Shown piece after piece: positions 1 through 10,934 of a stretch of DNA of 36,709 nt; within the stretch, counting starts at the first letter, position 1, and every line of letters starts with the position of its first letter. This DNA comes from Acanthaster planci (lineage: Eukaryota; Echinodermata; Asteroidea; Valvatida; Acanthasteridae): the NCBI RefSeq assembly GCF_001949145.1, contig NW_019091380.1, positions 1,152,751 to 1,189,459 of the forward strand. Direction: 5' to 3'. The notes below the pieces were generated by a model, which made no database searches, was not told the DNA's origin, and was given only the letters and a program-made list of their open reading frames with translations. The translations under genes and the position numbers were made by a program.

Positions 1-330
1 AATTTTTAGTAGGGGAATTTTTTAATTATCCGCCAAAAACAATCTCACCACCCAAAAAGTGAACGTTCCCAATTCTTCTCAGCGGCCATTTTTCAAATGA
101 CATCCCTCACTTTCCTGGGGCTCTTCTGACAAATTATCAATCACATTTTTGTTTGCATTGCCCCTAGATGGGTGCTCCTGAATCTACAGAGATGATTCCG
201 GGCCATACTGGCACAATCCCACCATTTCTTGGCCCAAACAGACCCCTCTTTTCGAAAGAATCTGTGGGGGTAATTTTTGTGCGCCTCCGCCTGGCGGAGA
301 ATTTTCCTTGAATTGGGACACTGCACCTCT
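1..330 (-). repeat. 325-bp dispersed repeat, copy 1 (inverted relative to 5853-6178)
   Basis: Reverse-complementing this segment gives a sequence that aligns along its whole length with 5853-6178, by eye at roughly 75-80% identity with small indels. Shared blocks include the ends (a GGTGCA-like start and a CTACTAAAAATT end) and the middle blocks TGGGATTGTG and GGGATGTCATTTG. On the minus strand it carries a 61-codon open frame (141-326) with motifs CPNSRKILRQAEA and WAKKWWDC, matching the frame of copy 2. Copy 1 touches the window edge, so its outer end may be cut off. No terminal inverted repeats or target duplications could be fixed. The family is not recognised. It may be a non-autonomous transposon, or a piece of a larger element that encodes a protein. 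Confidence 0.8.
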
Positions 331-3319
331 AACTCTAAGTCACACTGACATCATTAAAGGGGGAGGCGAGAAGCGGGAACTGAGCTGAGAAAATAGGAAG
401 CTGACGAATCAGGTAGGGTAAATTGTGACCGATCACGCGGGGGCAACAGAACCACTAATTTACGACACTGCTGATAACATTCCTTAAATTTTGTTTAGCA
501 CGGAAAATGGAGTGTGCAAATTTTTCATAACTAATTTTGCCGAGTTAAAATTTTTACACGATGCTTAAATTTTTAAAAGGACGCAATTAGGGACACGTGT
601 AGGTTTAACGCTTTATACTATCCCTGGCTCTTCCCAATATAATTATGGGCTTTTGTGAAGTACAAAGGTACGACTACTACTGACAAAGGTATGCTGTCTA
701 CAGAAACCTATTTTTTATAATCGCCATCGTGTTTCTCAATCAATGCCCATGGCTGAAAACAATAAGAAGGACATGTTCCCTCATGCCCCTGATCTCAGAA
801 ATACAAGACCCATCATAATGTTCACTGCGTATGTGGTACCGTGATGACATCAGTGGAACGTTCCGGGTCCTACGGGCCATTTTGGCGGGCTTTGTGTAGG
901 CTTGCGTGTTACAACTCGACGCAGGTCAAACAAAATTGTGATAGCTGTTGGGGTGATGTACATGTACATGGAGAAGGTAAATTACATTTTGAAGTAGGGA
1001 ACGGTGCCAGGGTTGACTTTGTGTAAACATAAAAAGCCAAAAATATAGTAATAGGTTTCAGGAATAGAAACAATGGAGTTTGGATGTATTTGGGTCATAT
1101 ATTTTTCATTAGTTCCAAAGATAACTTTGGAAAACATTCTAGGCAGGACAAACATCTGTGCTTGAAGTTCGGTCATTGATTGAATGTGATGTACCGAATT
1201 AACAGTGAAATTCCGGACAGAAACTTCTGAATTGACTGCAGCAAACCTCTCCAAATCCTGTCAATTTTCATGCCAAACTAGTTCTCTAATTCTGAAACTT
1301 GTACCAGAGATAGCGTCACTCACAATACTAACATCAAAATGATGGTAAATGGGACATTGACAACAACAAGAGCAGTATAAAACTCATTTAAATGCGCCCT
1401 TCAAACTGTTGAAGTCGGAGCAGTTGTGCGGCGTCCAGTCGTCACGTGCAAGGCGACATATGTTATTTATGGCGCTCCAAAGATGACGCCCACAAAATCC
1501 CGGTAATTATTTTCTAAAAGCTGTGATCTTACGTTTAGGCGAGTAAGACCTTTGCCATACAGCGATGTAACCCTTGGCTGGTGCATGTAAAAGGAAACAG
1601 CGGAAAGGTCGAGCCGGCGCTTGCTTCCCTGAAGATTTATAGCTGTTTTTCGTAGGAAAAAATGTTTTGACATGAAAGGTAAAGTAGGTTTACAGATGAC
1701 TTATTGGTGAACCTCGCCACGAAGGGTCGATACATTTTGTCCTTAAAACTGTGCGCGACGAAAAGATTGTTGTCTGGTCTTTAGTCTTCCTCAAATGTCT
1801 CTGTACATGTAAGTGCAAATGGTGCCGTGTAAAAGTTCGATCGAAGTTCTTTGACACAGCGGTCAATAGGTCGAGCAAGTGACCTTTATCATGAAATCAT
1901 GAAATATTTACCCCAGATCATGCAAAAACCAGCCATATTTCAAAAGGAACCATGATACAGAAATGAACCACATTATTTTGGTGAACAACTTGCAAATTTA
2001 AACTCAACTCAAAAGCCTGTACACGTACAAACGGTCACGCACTTACTGAAAGGTATCACGGTATACTCCCAAGATATGGTACCGAACGGCCAAGAACACG
2101 ATGGCCTAAACTTAGCGTACCTCTGCCTACCGGCAGACCACCACGTGGAAATCGTGTCACTCGCCAGAAAATCCTAATTGAGTAACGAAAGCAGGTGGGA
2201 GGGGAACGTGCGAATCCCCTGGAATCAGTGCTGGGGCTAAATCATTTTGATTTGCTTACTGCCCGAAATACTCCATGGGCGGAGGGGGAGCTTATGTCGG
2301 TGAAGTCTCCCGGTTTCGATTTGTACAGCCCAATGTAGCCTACTGAACCCAGCTATAATCAGGGTAATATGCCCAGCTGTTGAAGGCCGGGTGACATTAT
2401 GTTTTTGCCCCTTTCCGTTGAAGTTGGCTCTCCACAATGCCGCAAAGGCCGAAGACTGTCAAAGTCAAGGGGAACCAGTTAGCACCTCGTAACATTCCTG
2501 GCGCGTTCGTGGAGCTGTTTCCGTCGAGGTAGATTGCATTTCTCGACCGGTAGCCGTGGTTTGACACACAGCCCCATCTATTGGAGGACTGTATTATTTT
2601 CGAGTGTGACAACATTGCTGTACGCCGCCTACAGACAGCATAGCGGGAAAGGACATGGATCGATTATATTTCGGGTGGGCGTGAGAGAACGAAACAGGGG
2701 TGAAAATGGTTTGGGGTATAAACATTAAATCCTTGCATACCAAAGGTTTCGGATAAGCACCCGAATCCCACAACCAAATCTCGGCTGGAAGGTCACATTC
2801 CATTTCTGAGGAACTGAGTATTTCTTGCAAGTCAAAAGTCTGCCTAAGATTAAAAGGTTAAGCACTGAAAGTTCACGTGCGTTTGCTTATCCTCCCCTTG
2901 GACGCTGGGGTTCAAGCTCTATCTGAAAACGGCGCAGCTTTCATCCCGCAATCTAAAGAAGTACAATGCCGAAATTATGGTGCCCCTAAATGAACACGTA
3001 AAGAAAATCATACCGTGCGTAAAACCAACATATGTCATACACAAACTGTCATACACAAAAAATACATTACAATTAGAGAACAAGCCCATGGATTACTCAA
3101 AAGCAAAATAAATCACTATATAAGGAGCTATCTAAACAGACAAATCATACACTCAAAGTATTAAGGAACAACAGAAAATTGACCAAAAAAGAGAGAGAAA
3201 AAAATATACATAAAAATACATTTGTCGAATATATTTATTAACAATATAAAAATTTTCATTGCATTTTGTCTCATTATAATAAAAACAGAATATTAATAAT
3301 TGTATTAGTTTCAGGTTAT
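331..3319. other. Intergenic DNA, no supported gene
   Basis: Several short open frames of 60-90 codons exist on both strands, but none shows a recognisable domain or a convincing start and splice context. The part from about 2990 to 3319 is AT-rich and lies just past the 3' end of the minus-strand LINE. A minus-strand stretch at 2594-2830 contains a DSG..YPKPL pattern that faintly recalls a Harbinger nuclease; I did not accept it. Confidence 0.5.
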
Positions 3320-3646
3320 ATGTATATATATTTGAAATACTTGAGGAGGGCGCCCTCGAGTAGACGAAAAGGCCACAAATACAAAAATACAAGCAGTTCA
3401 GCAGAATACAGATCCTCTATACAGGGTCTGTGAAAAAAACCAAACAAACCATCAGTCACCATCCCACCAATATATCCACACCAAAAATATCCGCACTAAA
3501 TATATACACAACTGCTGGTTACACAATTACTCTTGAAAACAATGTTGGAGATAAGAAGGAAACACAAGTACATACGGTACAAATCTACTGAACCAAGCAT
3601 GCACAAACCAAACCAGCCGAAGAAAAAAAATGGGAGGCAAGATCCT

Positions 3647-5845
3647 TCATTCTAACAAAAAGTGGTGCATGACATTTTTGTAGTGAGTGGAATTAATAAC
3701 CTGATCCCTGGTGTCAGCGGGTAGTGAATTCCCAAAAATGGCTGAAAACAGAGAATTTGAAAGACTTGGTCTGGGCATAAGGGATTCTAAATCTGTAATC
3801 TTCAATGTGCTGAGTTTTTATTTCAGGAAGAAGACGAGGATCAACGTCCCAGCGTTTGTGAAATCAATGTAAAATAAAAGTAAAAAGCAGGTATTTGTGG
3901 CGGTCAGCAATGGTTGGGAGATTAAGAAGTTCAAGGCGTGCAGGGTAACTAAGATTACTGTTGAAATTGAAACAAGCTTTAGTGGATCTCCTTTGTACAT
4001 TTTCAAGAGTATTGACATGATTGGTTTGATAAAGAGTCCGCGTAGGAATGGCATACTCCTTAGATATACAAAGGGCCTTCAAAAGCAAAATTAGAGAGAC
4101 CGAATCTTTGGAACGAACTGTTCGTCTAATAAATCCAGAAATCCTAGAAGCTCTGGCAACATTTGAAATGTGGGAATTCCAAGACAAGTCGCCAGAGATT
4201 GTCACGCCAAGATACCTGTATTGCTCCACAACTTCCCGGGCTTCCAGACCAATAAAGTAAGGACAGACAACAGGTGCTCTGTTGCGCATGGTACGCATCA
4301 CGTCATTTTTTCACATTATTATTTGTACTCTCTGAGATCAGGTTAGACAGATCCCGCCTGGAGGGCTTCAGCATCCTCCCGGGCTCTGTATAGTACGGAA
4401 AATGACAGTGTCATCAGCATATTGCACGGTAGAAGAGGAGATATTGTCAGGAAGATCATTCACAAAAATGTTGAAAAGTAGAGGGGCCAGAATAGAGCCA
4501 TGGGGGCGCCAGAAGACACTCCACACCAGTCAGATACTGATCCTTGAAAAATTACACGTTGACTACGGAAGTAAAGAAATGAGCTAAACTGGTTGAGTGA
4601 AAAACCAAAAATACCATAAGACATAAAGTTTGCCTATTAACTTATTATGAGGAACCTTAGCAAAGGCACGAAACCAATCTAAAAGGATAGCATCTACTCT
4701 ATGAGGACGACGCTTATAGAGAGTCGATGACCACTCATGATAAAGGTTAGAAATTTGTGCAGTACATGACCGGCTAGGCAAAAACCAACATGTTCAGTAC
4801 GAGACAAAAATTAATATTAAAAATAGTTTCGTGATTTGAAAGAGGATTCGAGACAACACGTTCCAGAATCTTACCAACTGCAGAACAAACAGAGATGGGA
4901 CGATAATTTCGTATATCAGAGGAGTCACCAGATTTGGGGATGGGGACCGCATTAGCCGCTTTCCACTCAAAGGGAACCTCCCCAAGGTTAAGTGAGCGAT
5001 TGAAGAGCCTGGATAAGACGTGAGAAATGGCCGGGCCAGTGATTTTGAGCACAAAAGGATTGATACCATCTGGACAAACAGATTTGGAATTAAGGGAAGA
5101 CGGAATCTTAAAAACTTCATGGGGGAAGGTAGATATTTCCCTGAGTGGCGGGCAGCCAAAGTGGTCCCCACAACCATCAGGTGATAACCTGAAATGAGAA
5201 TCATCAACGGCATCATCAACACTGAACTGAGATTAAAAATGTCGATTAAAGTAATTAAAAATAAGATCAGGGTCCAAGATTATCATCAATACAAAATCTA
5301 TGGGTGGCATAACAAGGGCGCTTACTGTTTACAAATGATCAAAACTGTTTGGGGTTGGCACTGATATCGTGAGCTAACTTGGACAAATGTGAACAGTATG
5401 ACTACTTAATTTATAAGGTATTTCAAGGAATTGTTACAGTGTTTGTACCTGATCTATCTGTTTTCATTATTACGATTTTTTTAATGCAATCCTGAATAAA
5501 CGTCTTTTCTTGCGAAGAAGCCGGACAATTTTCGTTGGAAATCCGGGGGGGGGGGGCGTTTGTTACCTCTCAGTTGGATAGTAGGTACGTTGTCCTTGAA
5601 AGCTGTTATAAAATAATTGCAAAAAGAGCTCCAAACTTCATTAATATCAGAATTGATAAAACGGAGGTCCCATGCACGGGGTATTTGCACAGTGAGTTCA
5701 TCAGGCCTATGTAGTTCATTTTAGAAAACTGCCACGATACACGTGAGGTGCTCCGATGAGAGAGGCATGCTGAAAAGTTAAATGAGATGCTGTTATGATC
5801 GCTGGTGGCAAGAGTAGAACACTGGAGACGAGATCACGCCTGTAG
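3647..5845 (-). pseudogene. LINE endonuclease end, reverse transcriptase and C-terminus (broken)
   Basis: The segment begins with the last endonuclease motif, ATSDHNSISFNF (Ser-Asp-His at 5795-5803). A linker with VWSSFCNYFITAF follows near 5630. RT blocks then follow in order: KSVCPDGINPFVLK (about 5035-5095), IPKSGD..NYRPIS (4891-4908 for the latter), LLDWFRAFAKVPH (about 4650-4680, motif A), HGSILAPLLFNIFVNDLP (about 4450-4505), and the catalytic QYADDT with YADD codons at 4410-4421. After this come YLGVTISGDLSWNSHI (from 4214), an ENVQRRSTK motif, and the C-terminal FGNSLPADTR block. At least three frameshifts separate the open pieces, for example around 4790, 4510 and 4380-4300, and the last block is again out of frame. 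Motif A, YADD and the GSILAPLLF motif remain readable, which suggests decay is recent enough for clade assignment. Confidence 0.9.
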
Positions 5846-5852
5846 GTGAAAA

Positions 5853-6178
5853 AGAGGGTGCACTGCCAAATTCAAGGGAAATCCTTCGCCAGGCCGAGGC
5901 GCTCAAAAGGTACCCCTACAGTTCATTTGAAAAAGAGGAGATTGTGTGGCCAAAGAAATTGTGGGATTGTGGAAGAATGGCCCAGAATGAACTCCCTAGA
6001 TTCAAGGGCTCCCATCGCAGGGCAAAGCATAGAAAAATACTACTGAAAAATTGTCCCAAGAGAAGTGAAGGGATGTCATTTGTAAAATGGCTGCTGACGG
6101 ACTTGGGAACGTTCACTTTTGGGGGGGGGGTGTTTTGGTGAATAATTCAAAATTTCATTGGTTAACCTACTAAAAATT
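5853..6178 (+). repeat. 325-bp dispersed repeat, copy 2, inserted in the LINE
   Basis: This copy matches the reverse complement of 1-330. It separates the TRP/DLMG part of the LINE endonuclease (ending about 6310) from its SDH block (5795-5803), so it inserted after the LINE did. On the plus strand, frame 5863-6141 is open for 93 codons. It contains PNSREILRQAEALKRYP, VWPKKLWDCGRMAQNEL and FVKWLLTDLGTF, the first two lining up with copy 1. A run of G (6120-6129) lies in the distal part. Function and family are unknown. The nested position gives relative age: LINE first, repeat second. Whether the open frame was ever translated is not shown by the sequence. Confidence 0.8.
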
Positions 6179-6189
6179 GAAAATCAGTT

Positions 6190-6977
6190 GAAAGCTGAAC
6201 GACCCCAGAACACTTTGTTTTTGTTTGAGAGGCCTGAGGGACTTCAGTTGCCCGGGGCTGCAAATGTGGTCGATTTTACACTGCCTCCATTGGGGCCTGA
6301 ATTAGTTCAGGGCACCCATGAGATCAATAATACTACCACTTGATAGAGAGCCGTGTTCCGGCCGAGTGATGAAGTTGATCAGCTGATCTATATCTAATGT
6401 TGTAAAGCAGCCCAAAAGGAAGCTGACTAACCAGATTGAGGGCCTTCTAATGCAAGTGATACATTAAAAATCACCGCAAATGAAATTGCTATAAGTATTG
6501 TGAACTGATAGCTAAAGCATCTGCCAAGCAGTCCTGTGGATGCTGGTTCCACTGGGCAAGAGAGTTAGGTGGTCTATAGCAGCAGCCAATCCCCTTGATT
6601 AGTAGAGATTTCAATCCAGATGAGTTCTAGAGATTCATGCTGGGGTAAAGTGACCACTCTTGGATGAAGAAAGGATTTGGCGGCTATAAAGATCCCGCCA
6701 CCGTTGCGACTTCTATCCTGTCGAAACATGGAAAATGTTCTGGGAGAATTTCCTTGTTACTGATGGAAGAATCCAGCCAGCTTTCAGTGATAAGAAACAA
6801 GTCCAAATCACGAGTAAAAAGTTCAAAGTCAGTCAACTTATTCCCAATGCCTCGAGCATTGAGAAGGCATCCAGTACAGTGAAACGTGTCCATTTTGACG
6901 TGGCTACCCAAGTATCCTGGTTCCCTGTTTTGAATCATTGCCCTCTGTAAATGATGAGTTCGAGAAAAGTAACTCAA
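6190..6977 (-). pseudogene. LINE endonuclease domain, 5' part (broken)
   Basis: The minus strand starts with LLNARGIGNK (from about 6866), then FLITESWLDS (6785 to 6768) with the catalytic Glu of the ITE motif. A one-base frameshift near 6715 is followed by QDRSRNGGGIFIAAK, then ELIWIEIS near 6615. After another frameshift come CCYRPPNS (6561-6578), ICGDF (about 6470-6481, the GDFN active-site motif) and QLINFITRP (about 6361-6390). These are the standard blocks of the exonuclease-endonuclease-phosphatase fold in LINEs. The final SDH block is missing here; it lies at 5795-5803, beyond the inserted repeat. About 120 bases between 6180 and 6310 match neither part clearly and could belong to the insertion or to decayed LINE sequence. 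The initiating Met at 6977 is only the first in-frame codon, and the true start is unknown. Confidence 0.85.
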
Positions 6978-6980
6978 TTC

Positions 6981-8203
6981 TCTGACAACTCCGATGTAAA
7001 GTCAAATGTCGCCAGAGTTGGTTGAGCTTAGATGCCACATTTTCCCAGCCGATCTTCGTTACTCTCAGAATAATCAGCACATGATTCTTGTGTGATCGTC
7101 ATTACGGAAGGCACGATGGGGGTGCATGTCACACATAACAGAACTGCACTGGCTTTCCATAACCACACTCGCTCTATTATGAACACTGTCTCTTTCAGTA
7201 TTGAGAAGGTTTTACTCTATACTCAAAAGGGAAAATCAATCATTAGTTGATTCATTCCCTGTGGCATCCAAGGCCCAACGAAATGGTTGCCAACTGCCAA
7301 ATCCAACTTGAAGTAACTATTCTAATAAACGTGCAAAGTCGTGCTTTTTGGGAGGGGTGTCCCTTTAAGGACTCCGTTGAAAACAAATCGGCAGAAGTTT
7401 TCAAAAGCTGGCGTGTTCTTTTATGGGGACACCACGCACCATTTGGTCAGGTTTTGTCGACAGTCTGAAACATCTGTTTTGTGCGTGGGTTTTTGTTACC
7501 AACATAAACAGGTGAATGACCATATCATATAAAATACGGAGGCGTGTTTTGGGCGTAAAACATATTTCAATGGTTCAAATCGAATCTACGATCGACCCAA
7601 CTCTAGTAGACGAGCGAACTATAATAACACCGATGTACGATGACTCAACACTGTGAATATATAGTGATTAATACTGCGCAATCAATAATATTATGCATAT
7701 ACATTCAGGTGAAAACAAGCTGACTTAAACAGTATTCAAGTATCTAAATAAAATGTCGTACAAGAGGGCCTACGTTACTCCACTTAGACACTTGAGCCTG
7801 TTTTGTGCTGACGAAAAGAAAATGCGCCGTTAATACCAATGTATATGCCATCCGGTTTGAAATTTGACTCTGGCTTCAAATTTATACTTGTTTACTTCTG
7901 CGGTGGAAAAGAGTGCCGATGTGCCATGCCAGTGGACTGGGTGGCGGCCATTGACTGCTGGCATTTAGAGGAACCACTCGTGGGCGCGCTGCAGTGAAGG
8001 GGGGGGGGGTCCGGTAGACAGACGAGAAGAGAATATTTATCTTTCATAAAAAACTGGAGCCAAATCTCAATAGGGGATTGGCACAACCCCAGACAGTTGA
8101 AAACGGTGCGTGAGTGGAATTAGGCAGTGGTTTCATGCTCTGAATTGCTATCTGGGACTCAACAACATGTATATACTAAGACCAAGAGTACACAATTAAC
8201 CAG
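6981..8203. other. Intergenic DNA upstream of the LINE
   Basis: No gene is supported here. The first few hundred bases could include the LINE 5'UTR or a decayed ORF1, but I found no zinc-knuckle, PHD or esterase motif to show it. Short frames at 7247-7532 overlap in two frames and look like chance. A G-run lies near 8000. Confidence 0.4.
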
Positions 8204-8238
8204 CAAAACAAAACAAAACAAAACAAAACAAAACAAAC
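8204..8238. repeat. (AAAAC)n microsatellite
   Basis: About seven uninterrupted copies of a CAAAA pentamer end in a single CAAAC variant. This is a simple sequence repeat in non-coding DNA. A poly-A-like pentamer tract can be the tail of a SINE or LINE, but no such element could be recognised directly upstream. Confidence 0.95.
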
Positions 8239-10747
8239 CAGCAGATTATACCTTTCCTCTCCCTTGAATGAAACATTCCAAAAGCAGACGTTTAGACTTT
8301 GAAAACAAGAAAAACAACTTCGAATCAGATGTCGTATGTTAATGATGATGCCGACCTTTTGACATTTTTAGATACCAGAGGGAGCCCCTCGGGCTGCAAG
8401 CCAGTCAATAAGACATGTTCCCCAACGTCCTACTTGATATATCTTCTTGGGATAGCAATATGAAGTCACCTTGATCGAGAGACAAATATGGATACAAATC
8501 AATCGAAAGAACGGACCCTGTATCAAACTTCGATGCCGAATCATTTCTCCATTAATGCTGTTTATTGTTTAATGTTGTTAATGTTTAATGTATGTACTAT
8601 GAGGTCCTGTTCTGTCGAGTCGTGGCAGTTGACAGATTGAAATCGCTGAGCCGAGTTAATCTCCGGAGAATTTTCAGGAAAATATTTGTCGGGCCATGCA
8701 TGTCTTTGTTCAAAGCTGTAATCGCTGTTTACTTCACGAACATTAACGATGTTAAAATAGGCTCGAGTCTGCAGATGTACATGAAAAGTATGTCACAAGA
8801 TGCTGGGATCTCGATTTTCGAGCAAATTGAATTGGCCTGTGCAGACTGCAGCTACTCTTGTCTGCACGCAATTCCTCGACACGTGTAAATGCTGCCCTCT
8901 TTTGTTGATAATTATCGCGAACTCCCTTCAGCTGCTGATAAATCTTGAACGCTGGTACCTCCAAGGACAGGGAGCTTATCTTTTGGGGTGGGGTTGAGGG
9001 AGTGAGGGCCGATTCTCTGTGATTAATCATTATGAAATTATGAGTAACTTTGTGACAGGATGGGGACGATCTGCATTTGAAATACAGAGAGTCCTTTTTG
9101 AGTCCTAAAGCCGCAAATAACTTTGATGAAAAAGACATGTATGTTAAAAGTATGCCAAGTATACACTAATCCACATCACAGAGGACAGTACAATTTAACG
9201 CAATGTAGAATGTCTATTTCCCCAAATCTCTAGGGTTGGATTCCAAATTATTGGCAATGAAGCTTAAGGCCGGAAACTATACATGCCCCTACTCAAGTGG
9301 AGTCATATGGATTCAATCCAGTTAAAAATATTTGGAGTTCTTGACAGGTTTCCGGGCCTCGGAAGAAGGTAGCCAGACATTGCGACTTAGCCTCTTCCTT
9401 TTGTGCTCCGCGTCGGTAAGTCATATTATGTCGGCAGGTAAAAACTTCAGGGACCGCTCAACTCGATCATCAGCGGGTTCCTCCCGCTGAGCTGCCGATA
9501 AAGCGGTTTGTTTTGCCCGGCTGAAGGCGGTTCCAACCTAAACGAAAGGCCTCGTGGCGTTTTAAGGAAGGGACTCCTTAAGGGACCTCAATTTTTTATG
9601 GACTACCATGCACGTGGCAGTGATAAACCCAAATGATTGTTTGTCTGTCGAAAACAGTTACCGAGTTGATTGATGTACATGCTCAGGCCGTTTTCTTGAA
9701 AGTGTAGACCGAATTCAAACTATCCAGTCATATTGAACTCAAAACACTGGCAAGCACAGCTATGGAACTCACAGTTACCATTGGGTTATAAAATGCCGTT
9801 TGCATATTTCTTAAAGTTGTTGTTATTGTTTAAAGTAGTGAAGATCCCACTGTAGACCAGTTCTATCTCTTCAAATCTGTAAAACGTAGGAACAAGTTTA
9901 CATGTAGGCCTAGACCTAATTTTACAGAACCAGGAGTTTTGATAACTTCCATGACCAAGCGTCGCCACGCCTCAGGCGACTTTAGGTTCCCAGCCAGGCA
10001 CCCAAAACAAAAAAAAAATCCTACAAAGTAAGTCCTGTGCACAACCGCGCTCAGTGATGCTGAGCATGGAGCCTTCCTCCATGTGCTGAGGGAGAAGTAT
10101 AATATTGCGGCGTCTTTTAAACTCGACTGTACGGGACGCGGGCAAGAGGGTAGTTACAATCAGTAGTCTGTGATTCAGAGGAAGCTGTGATCGTAATCAA
10201 CACGAGGCAACGTTTTCCCGTGCCTGGTCGTCATTACTCACGGCCGGCTATGGACATACATAAATTGCCTCGATGAAATTTACTGCGATCTGAATTGACA
10301 ACTTCCAGGAAAGAACCATCGTACGAGGAACCGGGCAGTCGGATGGTCAGAAATAATTATACAGAACTCTGACTTGGCTTGTGCAATACTGGGGTAAAAG
10401 TGGAAATCCTAATGATTTGCTTTTCTTTGATTCACAATGACGCTGACTTGACCTTCAGATAAGTCACCGGTGACTTGAAAATGAACCATACAGGGACTGA
10501 GGAAAATTGAGGATGACCGTCAATTTCCAAGCACTAATTAGATTCAGTTATAACTCTCCCCAAAGAAAGTTTGCAGATTGCCGCAAAGGGGCATCTTTCG
10601 CTTACGATGCTAGACATTTGACTTCTTCAAAGTAACAGTAAACGAACGACCTTCACCGTGACTGTTAACAAGTGACGGCAAAGAGTCAACAGTTACCCCG
10701 GCTTCAACTCATTGTCGCGGCAACTGCATGTATAAAAACACATGTTC
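8239..10747. other. Intergenic DNA with one 128-codon minus ORF of unknown status
   Basis: The longest open frame is on the minus strand at 8752-9138 (128 codons), with a charged stretch KGVRDNYQQKRAAF and no known domain; it may be chance. Around 9360-9560 the DNA is more GC-rich. There a perfect hairpin (arms 9471-9477 and 9483-9489, 5-base loop) follows a splice-donor-like GTAAGT at about 9416. Neither is enough to call a gene. Confidence 0.4.
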
Positions 10748-10934
10748 AAAACAAACAAACAAACAAACAAACAAACAAACAACCCCAACACACCAACAAA
10801 CAAACAAACAAACAACCCCCCCAACACCCCAACAAACAAACAAACACCCCAACAAACAAACAAACAAACAACCCCAACACCCCAACAAACAAACAAACAA
10901 ACAAACAAACAAACAAACAAACAAACACCCCAAA
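10748..10934. repeat. Compound (AAAC)n minisatellite with CCCCAACACC interruptions
   Basis: About 187 bases of AAAC tetramers are broken at intervals by C-rich units such as CCCCAACACCCC. The interruptions recur in similar form four or more times, so blocks were duplicated as well as single tetramers. All six frames are open through much of it and give Lys-Gln-Thr-Asn or Val-Cys-Leu-Phe periodic peptides, which are artefacts of the repeat. One strand is purine plus C only and contains several C4 runs; the opposite strand carries G4 runs that could in principle form a G-quadruplex. Confidence 0.97.

Larger units (their letters stand above)
3320..6980 (-). mobile_element. Decayed non-LTR retrotransposon (LINE, CR1/L2/Jockey-like)
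   Basis: Read on the minus strand, the parts of a LINE ORF2 follow in the right order: apurinic-type endonuclease (6866 down to about 5795), a linker, reverse transcriptase (about 5120 down to 4390), the YLGV-containing C-terminal domain (about 4214), and a C-terminus FGNSLPADTR (3712-3735) ending in TGA at 3647-3649. The 3'UTR contains GAGGGCGCCCTC and probably ends near 3320. Several frameshifts and stops break the frame, so this is a dead copy. A 325-bp repeat sits inside the endonuclease part. The 5' end and any ORF1 are not identifiable. LINEs copy themselves by target-primed reverse transcription, in which the endonuclease nicks the target and the RT copies the RNA there. The clade is inferred from general motif style; a tree is needed to choose among CR1, L2 and Jockey groups. 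Confidence 0.9.

Noticed and set aside
2594-2830. Minus frame with DSG..YPKPL, possibly a Harbinger-type nuclease
   Set aside because: Only one short, imperfect motif. Spacing to the later YNR does not fit well, and no other transposase block or terminal repeats were found.
4794-5222. 142-codon minus ORF overlapping the RT
   Set aside because: A shadow frame of the LINE reverse transcriptase; the real RT motifs are in the neighbouring frame.
8752-9138. 128-codon minus-strand ORF
   Set aside because: Somewhat charged and protein-like in its middle, but without a recognisable domain or flanking gene signals. Kept only as a note in the regional entry.
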